Source: Barnesiella propionica
Lineage (GTDB): Bacteria; Bacteroidota; Bacteroidia; Bacteroidales; Barnesiellaceae
Direction of reading: 5' to 3'
Assembly (NCBI RefSeq): GCF_025567045.1
Contig: NZ_JAOQJK010000013.1
Coordinates: 1 to 40,456, forward strand
DNA length: 40,456 nt
Position 1 is the stretch's first letter. The number at the start of each line of letters is the position of its first letter. The notes beneath the pieces were generated by a model. The model saw nothing but the letters and a program-made list of their open reading frames with translations. It did not search any database and had not been told where the DNA came from. Shown piece after piece: positions 1 to 7,745 of this stretch. A program made the position numbers and the translations under genes.

Positions 1-1583
1 TCTTTTGTAATGACCGCTCCAAAAGATGTAGCATCGTTTAATGTTTCATTTTCCGGATATTTTTGATATTTCCCTGCGTTTTTCTTTTGTTCATCTTGTT
101 TCTTTTCTTGTCTCCCTCCTTCTCCATGATTAAAGAATCCGACGACAAAACCATTGAATGCTCCTATACGCCAATCACCGCCTGATACGGCCGATGACGT
201 TGCTCCGCTTATAGCTCCGCCTACGGCTAAAGATAACGGTTCGGTAACATTCGAACTTTGCATAATAGATCCTGCCAGAGACGATACGGCATTACCTGCA
301 AATCCACTTAGGAAATCGTCTCCATAGATGGCACTAATGGAACCTCCTACCACCCCATGCATACCAGCCCTGAGAAATTCTGTTCCGATATTACCGACAG
401 AATGGCCGATCATATCGCCTATAACCATTGAAGTACTCATAGATAAGGAAGCAGTAACACCACTCATCATCATACCACAAATCATACCATCCACACTATC
501 GTCACTACCGGCATTGTAGGCATAGTTTAGCCCGCTCCAGAGCATAGCATCTATGATACTACCTATCCCCGGCAGGAATAAACCCAGAAAGAATTCTCCT
601 GAGGGGTCGGTATATTTAAGCGGATTGTTGAAACAATACGCATAGCGGTTGAAGTTCTGCGAATTCTCCATATCCTGCATCAACGGATCGGGACTGAGGA
701 ACACCCCCAGTTGCGGATCGTACACGCGGCTGTTCATATTGATAAGCCCGAACTCCGGTATCGTCTCGTGCATAGTATATCTCCTCAGGATTCGGGACGT
801 ACTATGTACGTATTCGTCCCATTTATCCGGATTCCGTTCCCGTCCCCAGGCGTCATAGCTGTGCCTTTCCACGATCTTACCCCCGTTATCACTCAGAGCG
901 ATAACAGAACCCTGTATATCGGTATGCAGATAAAATATGGAATCAGTTTCATTCACGGGGTCATAAATTGATACGGCAAACGGTCCGTCCGGTCCCGAAA
1001 GATAAGAAATTTGGCGGACAATCGTATCATTGGTAATATATTTTTCATAATTGTCTCCATGATAAGTGCGCCGTCCTACTTTTCTGGGTTGGGTGTATAC
1101 ATAACTCTCGATACGCTGGTCGTCCGGTCCGTATATAATCATCATATTCGCCCCTGTTCTTTTAATATTAATAGGCCTGTGTATGTTTTCATCATAATTG
1201 AGAGTGTAGTCTGTGCTGTTTATAAGGGCGGAATCGGGATTCACGATGTCCGTTACCGCATGAGGGCGGTTCCCATCGTATTTGTATTCGCCCACATCGC
1301 TTTTCTTTTCGATATTTCCGTTCGTGTGATATTTCATACTCGTAGCCCCGTAAGGATTGTTTATTTTCGTAAGCCGGTCCATATTGTCGTACTGGAACGA
1401 TTCGGTCCGTTTTCCTTTATTCCTGTATTCCGAGCGTGAAAGGATATTTCCCCTTACGGGATCGGTCTCGTAAGTGAAGTTCCAGGGAGACCGGGATCGG
1501 GGCAGTATCCAGCCCAGGATGTGTTTATTTCCTTCTTCCTCGAAATCGTAGACATTATAAGCAAAAAGAAACAGAGCGGCCAT
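1..1583 (-). CDS. RHS repeat-associated core protein, C-terminal part (5'-truncated, runs off the left edge)
   Basis: The minus strand is open from a stop at 1605-1607 through the window edge. The translation has YD-type repeats (for example ESFQYDNMDRLTKINNPYG), then the RHS core hallmarks HTDIQGSVIALSD, SYDAWGRE, NMNSRVYDPQLGVFLSPDP and NRYAYCFNNPLKYTDPSGEF. After this core comes a Gly/Ser/Ala-rich hydrophobic stretch and a Lys/Gln-rich linker, which is where RHS proteins carry a variable, often toxic, C-terminus; that part continues outside the window. RHS proteins normally run to a thousand or more residues with an N-terminal secretion signal. Here the first ATG (1583) lies inside the terminator hairpin of slyD, there is no signal peptide, and only about 70 codons of repeats precede the core. 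It is therefore probably a truncated or displaced RHS tip rather than a complete gene. No immunity gene can be seen. Confidence 0.85.
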   Translation of the reverse strand, partial: MAALFLFAYNVYDFEEEGNKHILGWILPRSRSPWNFTYETDPVRGNILSRSEYRNKGKRTESFQYDNMDRLTKINNPYGATSMKYHTNGNIEKKSDVGEYKYDGNRPHAVTDIVNPDSALINSTDYTLNYDENIHRPINIKRTGANMMIIYGPDDQRIESYVYTQPRKVGRRTYHGDNYEKYITNDTIVRQISYLSGPDGPFAVSIYDPVNETDSIFYLHTDIQGSVIALSDNGGKIVERHSYDAWGRERNPDKWDEYVHSTSRILRRYTMHETIPEFGLINMNSRVYDPQLGVFLSPDPLMQDMENSQNFNRYAYCFNNPLKYTDPSGEFFLGLFLPGIGSIIDAMLWSGLNYAYNAGSDDSVDGMICGMMMSGVTASLSMSTSMVIGDMIGHSVGNIGTEFLRAGMHGVVGGSISAIYGDDFLSGFAGNAVSSLAGSIMQSSNVTEPLSLAVGGAISGATSSAVSGGDWRIGAFNGFVVGFFNHGEGGRQEKKQDEQKKNAGKYQKYPENETLNDATSFGAVITK

Positions 1584-1601
1584 CAGTGATAACCGCTCTG
1601 T
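1561..1601 (-). terminator. Rho-independent terminator of slyD
   Basis: On the minus strand ACAGAGCGG and CCGCTCTGT form a perfect 9-bp stem around a 13-base loop, followed by TTTCTTTTTG. It sits 22 bases after the slyD stop codon. The candidate ATG of the RHS fragment lies in its loop. Confidence 0.85.
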
Positions 1602-1622
1602 CTTTTAATATAATGAAATCAT

Positions 1623-2183
1623 TTAGTGGCAACCGTCACAACCTCCGCATTCTCCATCGCCGCAACCGTCTCCATGGTCGTGTCCGCAGCCGCAGCCGCA
1701 TTTGGGATTTAACTCTTCTTCAGTTGCATCTCGTACTAAAAGAACTTCTCCTACGAAATGAAGGTCTTCTCCTGCAAGCGGGTGATTGAAATCCATGATA
1801 ACCTTATCTTCGGTGATTTTGAGGATATGTCCCATGATACGTTCTCCTGTTGCAGTCATCATAGGAACGGAGTTTCCTTCGAAAATGACTTTGTCGTCAA
1901 ATTCCCCTTCTACTACGAATATTTCTTTATCCAGATCCATAACATGCTCTTCGTTACGTTCTCCGAATGCATCTTTCATGGGAATGAAGATATCGAACTT
2001 ATCGCCTTGTTTTAGTCCCAGAAGGTTTTTTTCAAGCAACGGCAGAACCTGATTGTTTGTTCCGATTATAAAGCGGTCGGGATATTCGTTCGTCACTTTT
2101 TGCATCAGCGAATCTTCATCGGTTCCTTCACCGGAGTAGAGATTGTAAGCCAACTCCACTACTTTTCCGGGTTGTATTTCCAT
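1623..2183 (-). CDS. slyD: SlyD-type FKBP peptidyl-prolyl cis-trans isomerase
   Basis: The product is a cytoplasmic prolyl isomerase and chaperone of the FKBP superfamily. At 186 residues it is typical of SlyD. The N-terminal FKBP half is split by an inserted chaperone (IF) domain at about residues 70-120. The SlyD signature FNHPLAGE is at 132-139. The tail from residue 162 is very rich in Cys, His, Asp and Gly (CGCGCGHDHGDGCGDG and on to the final CH), matching the metal-binding tail of SlyD that binds nickel and other divalent ions. The gene is monocistronic: a TAGCTTTG -7 element lies upstream and a terminator hairpin directly downstream. Recognition as SlyD is firm; involvement in hydrogenase or urease metal delivery is known for the family in other bacteria but not shown here. 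Confidence 0.93.
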   Translation of the reverse strand: MEIQPGKVVELAYNLYSGEGTDEDSLMQKVTNEYPDRFIIGTNNQVLPLLEKNLLGLKQGDKFDIFIPMKDAFGERNEEHVMDLDKEIFVVEGEFDDKVIFEGNSVPMMTATGERIMGHILKITEDKVIMDFNHPLAGEDLHFVGEVLLVRDATEEELNPKCGCGCGHDHGDGCGDGECGGCDGCH

Positions 2184-2236
2184 ATAAATTTATGTTTTAT
2201 GGTTTATAAATATTTATTATCTGTCCTAACGAAACA

Positions 2237-2244
2237 CAAAGCTA
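2237..2244 (-). promoter_or_regulatory. Bacteroidota -7 element (TAGCTTTG) for slyD
   Basis: TAGCTTTG on the minus strand matches TAnnTTTG. It gives a leader of about 45-50 bases before the ATG at 2183. No clear -33 TTTG was seen. Confidence 0.45.
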
Positions 2245-2289
2245 AGCAAAAGGTTTTAAACTTCGGGACTTTGTGTCTCTTTTGTTTTT

Positions 2290-2982
2290 TTATTCTTCCC
2301 CGTATTTTTTGTTATATTCGTTTAGTATCTGTTTCACATTGAAATAGAATCCTTTTATGCCGAGAGGATTCTTTTCTACAGTAATATGGTCGTAATAGGG
2401 ATCTTCGAAATGATATTCTTTTCCGGTATATCCTAACCGGTTTATGATATTGTATTCGTGTGTGGGATGGATGACGTACCAGGCTGTTTTCTGGGTTTTA
2501 CCGTCGCCGGAAGAGAGGATGGCATTGATGATATGATTAAACCTGTATTCCCATAAAGAGGCCCATGCGAATTTTTGTTTTTCTTTATACGCATATATCA
2601 GCAGATTCATTTGCCGTAAATCGAACGGGAAATCGGCCAGTGAAAGTTGTGCATATTTGATAATGCTGTCACATTCTGCTGGCGTATGTTTTTGTTTTGT
2701 ATATAGTTTATTCAGTACCGATGAGTAGGCCGAGGTACGGTAAGGGTTGTAATCTTCCTGAAAGGCATATCCGTAATAAAGATATCTGTAATCGTTTACA
2801 GTCATGGTGGTATCGGTGCTTTCATACTTTTTGACAAGTTGAGGATAGTAATAGGGAGAGTTCATGTCCCGTACTTCTTTCCGTATTTTTTGCATGTCAG
2901 GAGTCGTATGATCGTTTTTTTGTGCGTAAAGTCCGGAGAACAGGAATATAAGGGCTATTATGGTAGTTAAAAATTTCTTCAT
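2290..2982 (-). CDS. DUF4919 family secreted protein
   Basis: This 230-residue protein has a clear signal peptide (MKKFLTTIIALIFLFSGLYAQ, cleavage after residue 20 or so), so it is exported to the periplasm or surface. The rest resembles the Bacteroidota-specific DUF4919 family: an alpha-helical N-terminal half with YRYLYYGYAFQEDYNPY, a TPR-like middle (CDSIIKYAQLSLADFPFDLR), and a C-terminal HPTHEYNIINRLGY segment ending in a PLGIKGFYFNV motif. The function is unknown. It stands alone, with its own promoter-like TACTTTTG 11 bases upstream of the start region. The family name is recalled from sequence features and not from a search. Confidence 0.8.
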   Translation of the reverse strand: MKKFLTTIIALIFLFSGLYAQKNDHTTPDMQKIRKEVRDMNSPYYYPQLVKKYESTDTTMTVNDYRYLYYGYAFQEDYNPYRTSAYSSVLNKLYTKQKHTPAECDSIIKYAQLSLADFPFDLRQMNLLIYAYKEKQKFAWASLWEYRFNHIINAILSSGDGKTQKTAWYVIHPTHEYNIINRLGYTGKEYHFEDPYYDHITVEKNPLGIKGFYFNVKQILNEYNKKYGEE

Positions 2983-2999
2983 ATCGAGTATAAATGTTC

Positions 3000-3007
3000 C
3001 AAAAGTA
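3000..3007 (-). promoter_or_regulatory. -7 element (TACTTTTG) before the DUF4919 gene
   Basis: TACTTTTG on the minus strand matches TAnnTTTG and ends 17 bases before the ATG at 2982, which would give a very short leader. No convincing -33 element. Confidence 0.4.
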
Positions 3008-3185
3008 AGGGACTTGCCAGGCTGATGTCATTATCTTTCAAGGCTGTTGAACCGGATTGGAATTCAACGTGTCTCTACAAAGATATGTTTTTTATTTAAA
3101 AGAAGGAGCGGATTATACTAAAATGAAGATGTTTTTATATTAATTATCGTAGTGGTGCGAATTACGGAGCCGGAAAATTTCATCT

Positions 3186-3662
3186 TTAAAAAACGGCTAT
3201 GATAGCCATTCCTATGAAAATGAATGAGACGGCTACTTTGATGCCGGTTCCTACGAAAAAGGCCAGAAAAGAGCCGAATGCTGCTTTGGCTGCTTTGCCG
3301 GGGTTCGTTCGGTCGTATAGTAATTCCCCAACCAGAGCTCCAAAAAATGGACCTAGTATGATCCCGGTTATTCCAAACGGCAGTCCTGCGAACATTCCGG
3401 CCAAGGCTCCGTATCCTGCATATTTCGAACCGCCGAACTTGCGGGTCATCCAGGAGGGTAATATATAGTCCATTACACATATAAGCAGGGTTATGATTCC
3501 CCATACGACCAGGGTTGTTGTTCCGAATTGCGCGTATGGCGTAAGGTGAAGCAGAAACAAGCCGATGTAAGAGAGGGGAGGTCCGGGTATAACCGGAAGA
3601 AAGCATCCGGCCAGCCCGGTAAGAAGACATATAACGGAAAGAATGACGAGAAAAATATCCAT
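3186..3662 (-). CDS. DUF456 family integral membrane protein
   Basis: The 158-residue protein is almost wholly hydrophobic, with about five membrane segments. It begins MDIFLVILSVICLLTGLAGCFLPVIPGPPLSYIGL, which is the conserved G-x-LPVIPGPPL start of DUF456 proteins. Glycine-rich helices follow (YGALAGMFAGLPFGITGIILGPFFGALVGELL), resembling glycine-zipper packing. The function is unknown. It follows phoU on the same strand but is separated from it by a terminator hairpin, so it is probably transcribed separately. Confidence 0.85.
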   Translation of the reverse strand: MDIFLVILSVICLLTGLAGCFLPVIPGPPLSYIGLFLLHLTPYAQFGTTTLVVWGIITLLICVMDYILPSWMTRKFGGSKYAGYGALAGMFAGLPFGITGIILGPFFGALVGELLYDRTNPGKAAKAAFGSFLAFFVGTGIKVAVSFIFIGMAIIAVF

Positions 3663-3697
3663 AAGTATGCGGGAATGTTTTTGACTATTTATGTGGT

Positions 3698-3740
3698 TGA
3701 AAAGAAAGCAGGCTGAACGTAATATTCGACACCTGCTTTC
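3698..3740 (-). terminator. Terminator-like hairpin after phoU
   Basis: GAAAGCAGG and CCTGCTTTC (positions 3740-3732 and 3712-3704 on the minus strand) form a 9-bp stem with a 19-base loop, then TTTTC. The U-tract is short, so termination may be partial. Confidence 0.55.
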
Positions 3741-3776
3741 CTGTATTTTTGACCTGCATCCGGTCGTTGCAAACTT

Positions 3777-4448
3777 TTATTTCAACAGTTTGTCGGCATG
3801 TTTTAAAACTTTGGCATCCAGATAAAATACGATTTCTTCGGCCATATTGTTGCAATGGTCGCCGATACGTTCCATACGCCGGATAATGCTGATGAGATTC
3901 AGGCATTCGACAGCACGTTCCGGAAATTGCTGCAAATATTCGGCAATAATAGGTACTGCGTTCCGGTTCAGTTCGTCTACGCGGTTATCCATTTCGAACA
4001 GGTCGACGGCCAGGGAAGATTTTTCTTCTATCAGAGCCAGTTCCGCCTTGTTCATCATGTCTTTAATGATTTGTAACATTTCTTTTATACCGGTTTTTTC
4101 GAAAAGCTCGGCTTCGATATTAATCTCTGGATAATCGATGACGAATCGTGCAATGCCTTCGCAAAAGTCGGCTATGCGTTCCAGATTGTTGTTGATCTTC
4201 ATCATCGCCAATGTGAAGCGCAGATCCAGGGCAACGGGATTGTACAGTCCTATGATATCTTCACAATCACTATCTATTTTCAGTTCGAAAGCATTTACTC
4301 TTTTTTCACGGTAAACGACCTCTTTGGCAAGATCCTTGTCCAGAGAGATCAACGATTCGCCGGCCCGGTTCAGTTGGGAGTTCACCAGATCCCACATTTC
4401 GAGAACCTCTTTTTTTAGATTTTCGAGTTCTTTTTCGATGTATATCAT
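3777..4448 (-). CDS. phoU: PhoU family phosphate signalling protein
   Basis: This 223-residue protein has the two-repeat three-helix-bundle layout of PhoU. Repeat 1 (about residues 10-100) has KRVNAFELKIDSDCEDIIGLYNPVALDLRF and repeat 2 (about 115-205) has MDNRVDELNRNAVPIIAEYL, each with the acidic E/DxxxD metal-binding motif, followed by ISIIRRMERIGDHCNNMAEEIVFYL. PhoU damps Pho-regulon signalling between the Pst phosphate transporter and the PhoR kinase. No pst or pho genes flank it here: upstream is a divergent-free gap and downstream a DUF456 gene. It has one of the best promoters in the window (TTTG-N20-TATATTTG). Confidence 0.92.
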   Translation of the reverse strand: MIYIEKELENLKKEVLEMWDLVNSQLNRAGESLISLDKDLAKEVVYREKRVNAFELKIDSDCEDIIGLYNPVALDLRFTLAMMKINNNLERIADFCEGIARFVIDYPEINIEAELFEKTGIKEMLQIIKDMMNKAELALIEEKSSLAVDLFEMDNRVDELNRNAVPIIAEYLQQFPERAVECLNLISIIRRMERIGDHCNNMAEEIVFYLDAKVLKHADKLLK

Positions 4449-4477
4449 ACTACTGTTATTTTTAGCAACGTTAAATA

Positions 4478-4509
4478 CAAATATAATTGTTTTTAATCAA
4501 TATGGCAAA
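4478..4509 (-). promoter_or_regulatory. phoU promoter, -33 TTTG and -7 TATATTTG
   Basis: On the minus strand TTTG (4509-4506) is followed after 20 bases by TATATTTG (4485-4478), a near-consensus Bacteroidota housekeeping promoter about 30 bases before the phoU ATG. No Pho-box-like direct repeat was recognised. Confidence 0.75.
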
Positions 4510-4680
4510 TAGACACCAAGAAAAGCTCGGCTTTTCGGTTATTATGCAATATATATAGTACAAAGGAAAAATAAGGATGTTACCGGGTTGTTTCATGTAT
4601 TTTACAAAACGGTTACAAACTATATGTATGACTATTATTATTTACTTACAGTTGTTTTAGGAAATTTGCGGCTAATAAAT

Positions 4681-4720
4681 AAAAAGGAGACTGAATAACT
4701 TTTTATGGTTAATCAGTCTC
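4681..4720 (-). terminator. Terminator of the glyS-lemA-FKBP operon
   Basis: On the minus strand GAGACTGA and TCAGTCTC pair around an 18-base loop and are followed by CTTTTTATTTATT. The gap 4449-4786 otherwise contains the phoU promoter and no open frame that looks coding. Confidence 0.8.
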
Positions 4721-4786
4721 TTAATATTCTCATTTTATTTGTACCAGATTTATAAACCTGCTTTAGGAAGATATAATCATTATTTA

Positions 4787-5350
4787 TTACAAAACAGGTT
4801 TTTCTTTTCCGGGAATTCCTACCAGTTTGATATCGAATACCAGAGTGGAGTAAGGAAGCAGGAGATCCGAAGTATAAGTTTCTCCATATCCCAGTGCCGA
4901 AGGAATAATGACACGACAACTGTCTCCTATGTGCATGGTGGGAAGTGCTATCTGCCATCCTTTGATAGTATTGGATATTTGTATTCTGGATATGCTGTCT
5001 CCGTATGAAGCGGTTTTAAGATAGGATGAGTCGAAACCTATACCGTTGTACAAAGCTCCGCGGTAGATCACATCTACCGTGCTGTTGTAAATAGGCATTT
5101 CGTTGTTCCGGGTTTCCATGGTATCGTTGTAAAATCTCATCAATACATATGAACCTTTATCCCAATCGGGAGTTACTTGCGTGTATAGCAGGTTTCCTGC
5201 TTCATCTTTTGCGACGATCTGTTCAAAGAACCAGGATGTATTTTCTTCACGCCAGGTTTCATATTTTGTCCAATAGTCTTCCGAATCATCTCCACAACTC
5301 CAGAGGATAACCCCCAGAAAGAGTATAAATACTAACGGTAATTTCTTCAT
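4787..5350 (-). CDS. FKBP-type peptidyl-prolyl isomerase, lipoprotein
   Basis: The 187-residue product begins with a lipoprotein signal (MKKLPLVFILFLGVILWSC, lipid-attachment Cys19), so it is membrane-anchored, probably in the outer membrane or periplasm. The C-terminal FKBP domain (about residues 85-182) shows the family's DVIYRGALYNGIGFDSSY, GWQIALPTMHIGDSCRVIIPSALGYGE and STLVFDIKLVGI blocks. The catalytic-site VPP..L of classical FKBPs is altered, as is common in the lipoprotein members. It is the last gene of the glyS-lemA-FKBP run, 18 bases after lemA, and is followed by a terminator. It presumably assists folding of exported proteins; no specific client is indicated. Confidence 0.88.
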   Translation of the reverse strand: MKKLPLVFILFLGVILWSCGDDSEDYWTKYETWREENTSWFFEQIVAKDEAGNLLYTQVTPDWDKGSYVLMRFYNDTMETRNNEMPIYNSTVDVIYRGALYNGIGFDSSYLKTASYGDSISRIQISNTIKGWQIALPTMHIGDSCRVIIPSALGYGETYTSDLLLPYSTLVFDIKLVGIPGKEKPVL

Positions 5351-5368
5351 CGTTCTCTTTTTCTTGTT

Positions 5369-5947
5369 TTAAAATTCAACTTTAGGAGCTTGTTCGGCAC
5401 CCGCTTCTGCCGAGAACTGGGGTTTAGGATTAAATCCGAAAATCTTGGCTGTAATTACGGCAGGAAATTTACGGATCTTAGCGTTATAAACAGCCACGGC
5501 ATCGCTATAGCGTGTGCGTTCCGTCGATATGCGGTTTTCCGTTCCTTCCAACTGAGCCTGTAGTTCCCGAAAATTTTGGTTTGCTTTCAGGTCTGGATAA
5601 TTTTCGGTAACAGCCAACAGTTTGCCTAATGCCGCACTTAATTCACCTTGTGCCGCCTGATATTTTTTCAATGAGGCTTCGTCCAGATTTGCCGGATCGA
5701 TTGTTATTTGTGTCGCCTTAGCTCTGGCGTTCACCACGGCTTCTAATGTGGAACTTTCGTGTGAGGCGTATCCTTTTACCGTATTTACCAGATTGGGAAT
5801 CAGGTCCGCACGACGTTGGTACTGGTTTTCAACCTTAGCCCACTGGGCATTAACCCCTTCTTCAGCTTCTACAATGCTGTTATAGCTACAAGAGGTAAAA
5901 GAGGCCGTAATAATAACCGCGAATATGAGTTTAAGGATTCGTTTCAT
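5369..5947 (-). CDS. LemA family protein
   Basis: The 192-residue protein has an N-terminal hydrophobic segment with a lipobox-like TSC at residues 18-20 (ASFTSCSYN), followed by a long helical domain with the LemA motifs WAKVENQYQRRADLIPNLVNTV, SSTLEAVVNARAKA, LLAVTENYPDLKANQNF and ENRISTERTRYSDAVAVYN, ending FPAVITAKIFGFNPKPQF. LemA proteins are small membrane proteins exposing a helical bundle outside the membrane; their role is unknown. In many bacteria lemA pairs with a TPM-domain (YgcG) gene, but that partner is absent here. It lies 21 bases after glyS and 18 bases before the FKBP lipoprotein gene. Confidence 0.92.
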   Translation of the reverse strand: MKRILKLIFAVIITASFTSCSYNSIVEAEEGVNAQWAKVENQYQRRADLIPNLVNTVKGYASHESSTLEAVVNARAKATQITIDPANLDEASLKKYQAAQGELSAALGKLLAVTENYPDLKANQNFRELQAQLEGTENRISTERTRYSDAVAVYNAKIRKFPAVITAKIFGFNPKPQFSAEAGAEQAPKVEF

Positions 5948-5968
5948 AATTGGGTATTTATAATTGTG

Positions 5969-7513
5969 TTATTCTACAATCTTTTTTAACAGTGATTTCA
6001 GGCTTACCTGTTCGCCTATCATTGCGGGCAGGTCAGCGATTGCTACACGTTGTTGCTCCATACTGTCACGGAAACGGACTGTCACGGTATTGTCTTCCAG
6101 TGATTGGTGGTCTACCGTGATACAGAAAGGAGTACCGATGGCATCCTGACGGCGATAACGTTTACCGATGGAGTCTTTTTCATCGTATTGGCAACGATAA
6201 TCGAATTTTAATGTATTGATAATTTCCTGTGCTTTTTCAGGAAGCCCGTCTTTACGTACTAATGGCATTACAGCTACTTTTACAGGTGCCAGCGCGGCCG
6301 GAAGTTGCAGAACAACACGCGATTCGCCTCCCTCGAGAGTTTCTTCGCAATAGGCTGCGGACATAATGCTAAGAAACATCCGGTCTACTCCGATAGATGT
6401 TTCGATAACGTAAGGAGTATAAGATTCTCCTAATTCCGGATCGAAATATTGTAATTTTTTACCTGAATATTTTTCGTGGCTTCCCAGGTCAAAGTTCGTA
6501 CGGGAATGTATTCCTTCCACTTCTTTAAAACCGAAAGGCATTTCGAATTCGATATCGGTAGCGGCATTGGCGTAATGTGCCAGTTTGTCATGGTCATGGA
6601 AACGATATTTGTGATCTCCGAGTCCCAAGGCCTTATGCCATTTGAGACGCGTTTCTTTCCATTTGGCGAACCACTTGAGTTCTTCGCCCGGACGAACGAA
6701 AAATTGCATTTCCATTTGTTCGAATTCCCGCATGCGGAAAATGAACTGGCGCGCCACGATTTCGTTACGGAATGCTTTTCCTATTTGTGCGATTCCAAAA
6801 GGGATGCGCATACGTCCGGTCTTTTGCACATTCAAATAGTTCACAAAAATACCTTGGGCTGTTTCGGGTCTCAGGTATATTTTCATGGAGCCATCGGCTG
6901 TAGAACCCATTTCGGTCGAGAACATCAGGTTGAATTGACGCACTTCGGTCCAGTTTTTCGTACCACTGATAGGGCATACTATTTCGTAATCCAGAATGAT
7001 TTGCCGTAATTCTTCGAGGTTATTGTCGTTTAATGCCTTTGCAAAACGGGTATGTAGTTCTTCGCGTTTGGTTTTATGTTCTATGATGCGGGGATTCGTT
7101 TCCCTGAATAGGGCTTCATCAAAAGAGTCGCCAAAGCGTTTGGCTGCCTTTTCTACTTCTTTTTCTATTTTTTCATCCATCTTGGCGAGGAGGTCTTCTA
7201 TAAGGACATCTGCCCGATAGCGTTTTTTCGAATCTTTGTTGTCTATCAACGGATCGTTAAATGCATCTACGTGCCCCGATGCTTTCCAGATCGTAGGGTG
7301 CATGAAGATAGCGGAATCGATACCCACGATATTCTCGTGCAGGAGTACCATACTGTCCCACCAGTATTTTTTTATGTTGTTTTTAAGTTCAACTCCCATT
7401 TGTCCGTAATCGTATACGGCTCCCAGCCCGTCATATATTTCACTGGAGGGGAATACAAAGCCATATTCTTTGCAATGTGATACTAATTTTTTGAAAACGT
7501 CTTCTTGTGCCAT
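5969..7513 (-). CDS. glyS: Glycyl-tRNA synthetase, alpha2 dimeric type
   Basis: At 514 residues this is the single-chain eukaryote/archaea-like glycyl-tRNA synthetase that attaches glycine to tRNA-Gly in the cytoplasm. Class II motifs are present: RPETAQGIFVNYLNV with FGIAQIGKAFRNEI (motif 2 region), the QMEMQFFVRPGEE specificity block, and motif 3 in YVIETSIGVDRMFLSI. The C-terminal anticodon-binding domain starts near PVKVAVMPLV at about residue 405. The start MAQEDVFKKLVSHCKEYGFVFPSSEIY is the usual one for the family. It opens the glyS-lemA-FKBP operon, with tight 18-21 base spacings. Confidence 0.97.
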   Translation of the reverse strand: MAQEDVFKKLVSHCKEYGFVFPSSEIYDGLGAVYDYGQMGVELKNNIKKYWWDSMVLLHENIVGIDSAIFMHPTIWKASGHVDAFNDPLIDNKDSKKRYRADVLIEDLLAKMDEKIEKEVEKAAKRFGDSFDEALFRETNPRIIEHKTKREELHTRFAKALNDNNLEELRQIILDYEIVCPISGTKNWTEVRQFNLMFSTEMGSTADGSMKIYLRPETAQGIFVNYLNVQKTGRMRIPFGIAQIGKAFRNEIVARQFIFRMREFEQMEMQFFVRPGEELKWFAKWKETRLKWHKALGLGDHKYRFHDHDKLAHYANAATDIEFEMPFGFKEVEGIHSRTNFDLGSHEKYSGKKLQYFDPELGESYTPYVIETSIGVDRMFLSIMSAAYCEETLEGGESRVVLQLPAALAPVKVAVMPLVRKDGLPEKAQEIINTLKFDYRCQYDEKDSIGKRYRRQDAIGTPFCITVDHQSLEDNTVTVRFRDSMEQQRVAIADLPAMIGEQVSLKSLLKKIVE

Positions 7514-7639
7514 AGTGTTTTATGTTGTGATTTTCCGTATGTACCCAAATCTTTACATTTATCGTAAAACAGGCTGTTATACTGATAATCAGGAACGAAT
7601 TAAAAGTGCAAAGTAAATGATTTTTTTCGATTTAATTTG

Positions 7640-7648
7640 TATTTTTGC
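7640..7648 (+). promoter_or_regulatory. -7 element (TATTTTTGC) upstream of the topoisomerase IV A gene
   Basis: TATTTTTG matches TAnnTTTG and lies about 100 bases before the start codon. The -33 region is T-rich but has no exact TTTG at the right distance. Confidence 0.5.
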
Positions 7649-7745
7649 AGTAGCTTATCACTAATGAGACGATAAAAAAGTTAAAAATGTATGTAACAGT
7701 TTCCCGGTATAAGCTGCTTTCCCATTTAAAACAAGAGAAAAGAGA

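Noticed and set aside
3118..3630. A 170-codon minus-strand frame overlapping the DUF456 gene
   Set aside because: The DUF456 frame has the family motifs and membrane helices; the other is rich in Arg, Ser and His with no structure.
3777..4448. phoU as part of a pst-pho operon
   Set aside because: The neighbours are DUF456 and the FKBP/lemA/glyS operon, each separated by terminators; no pst genes are in the window.
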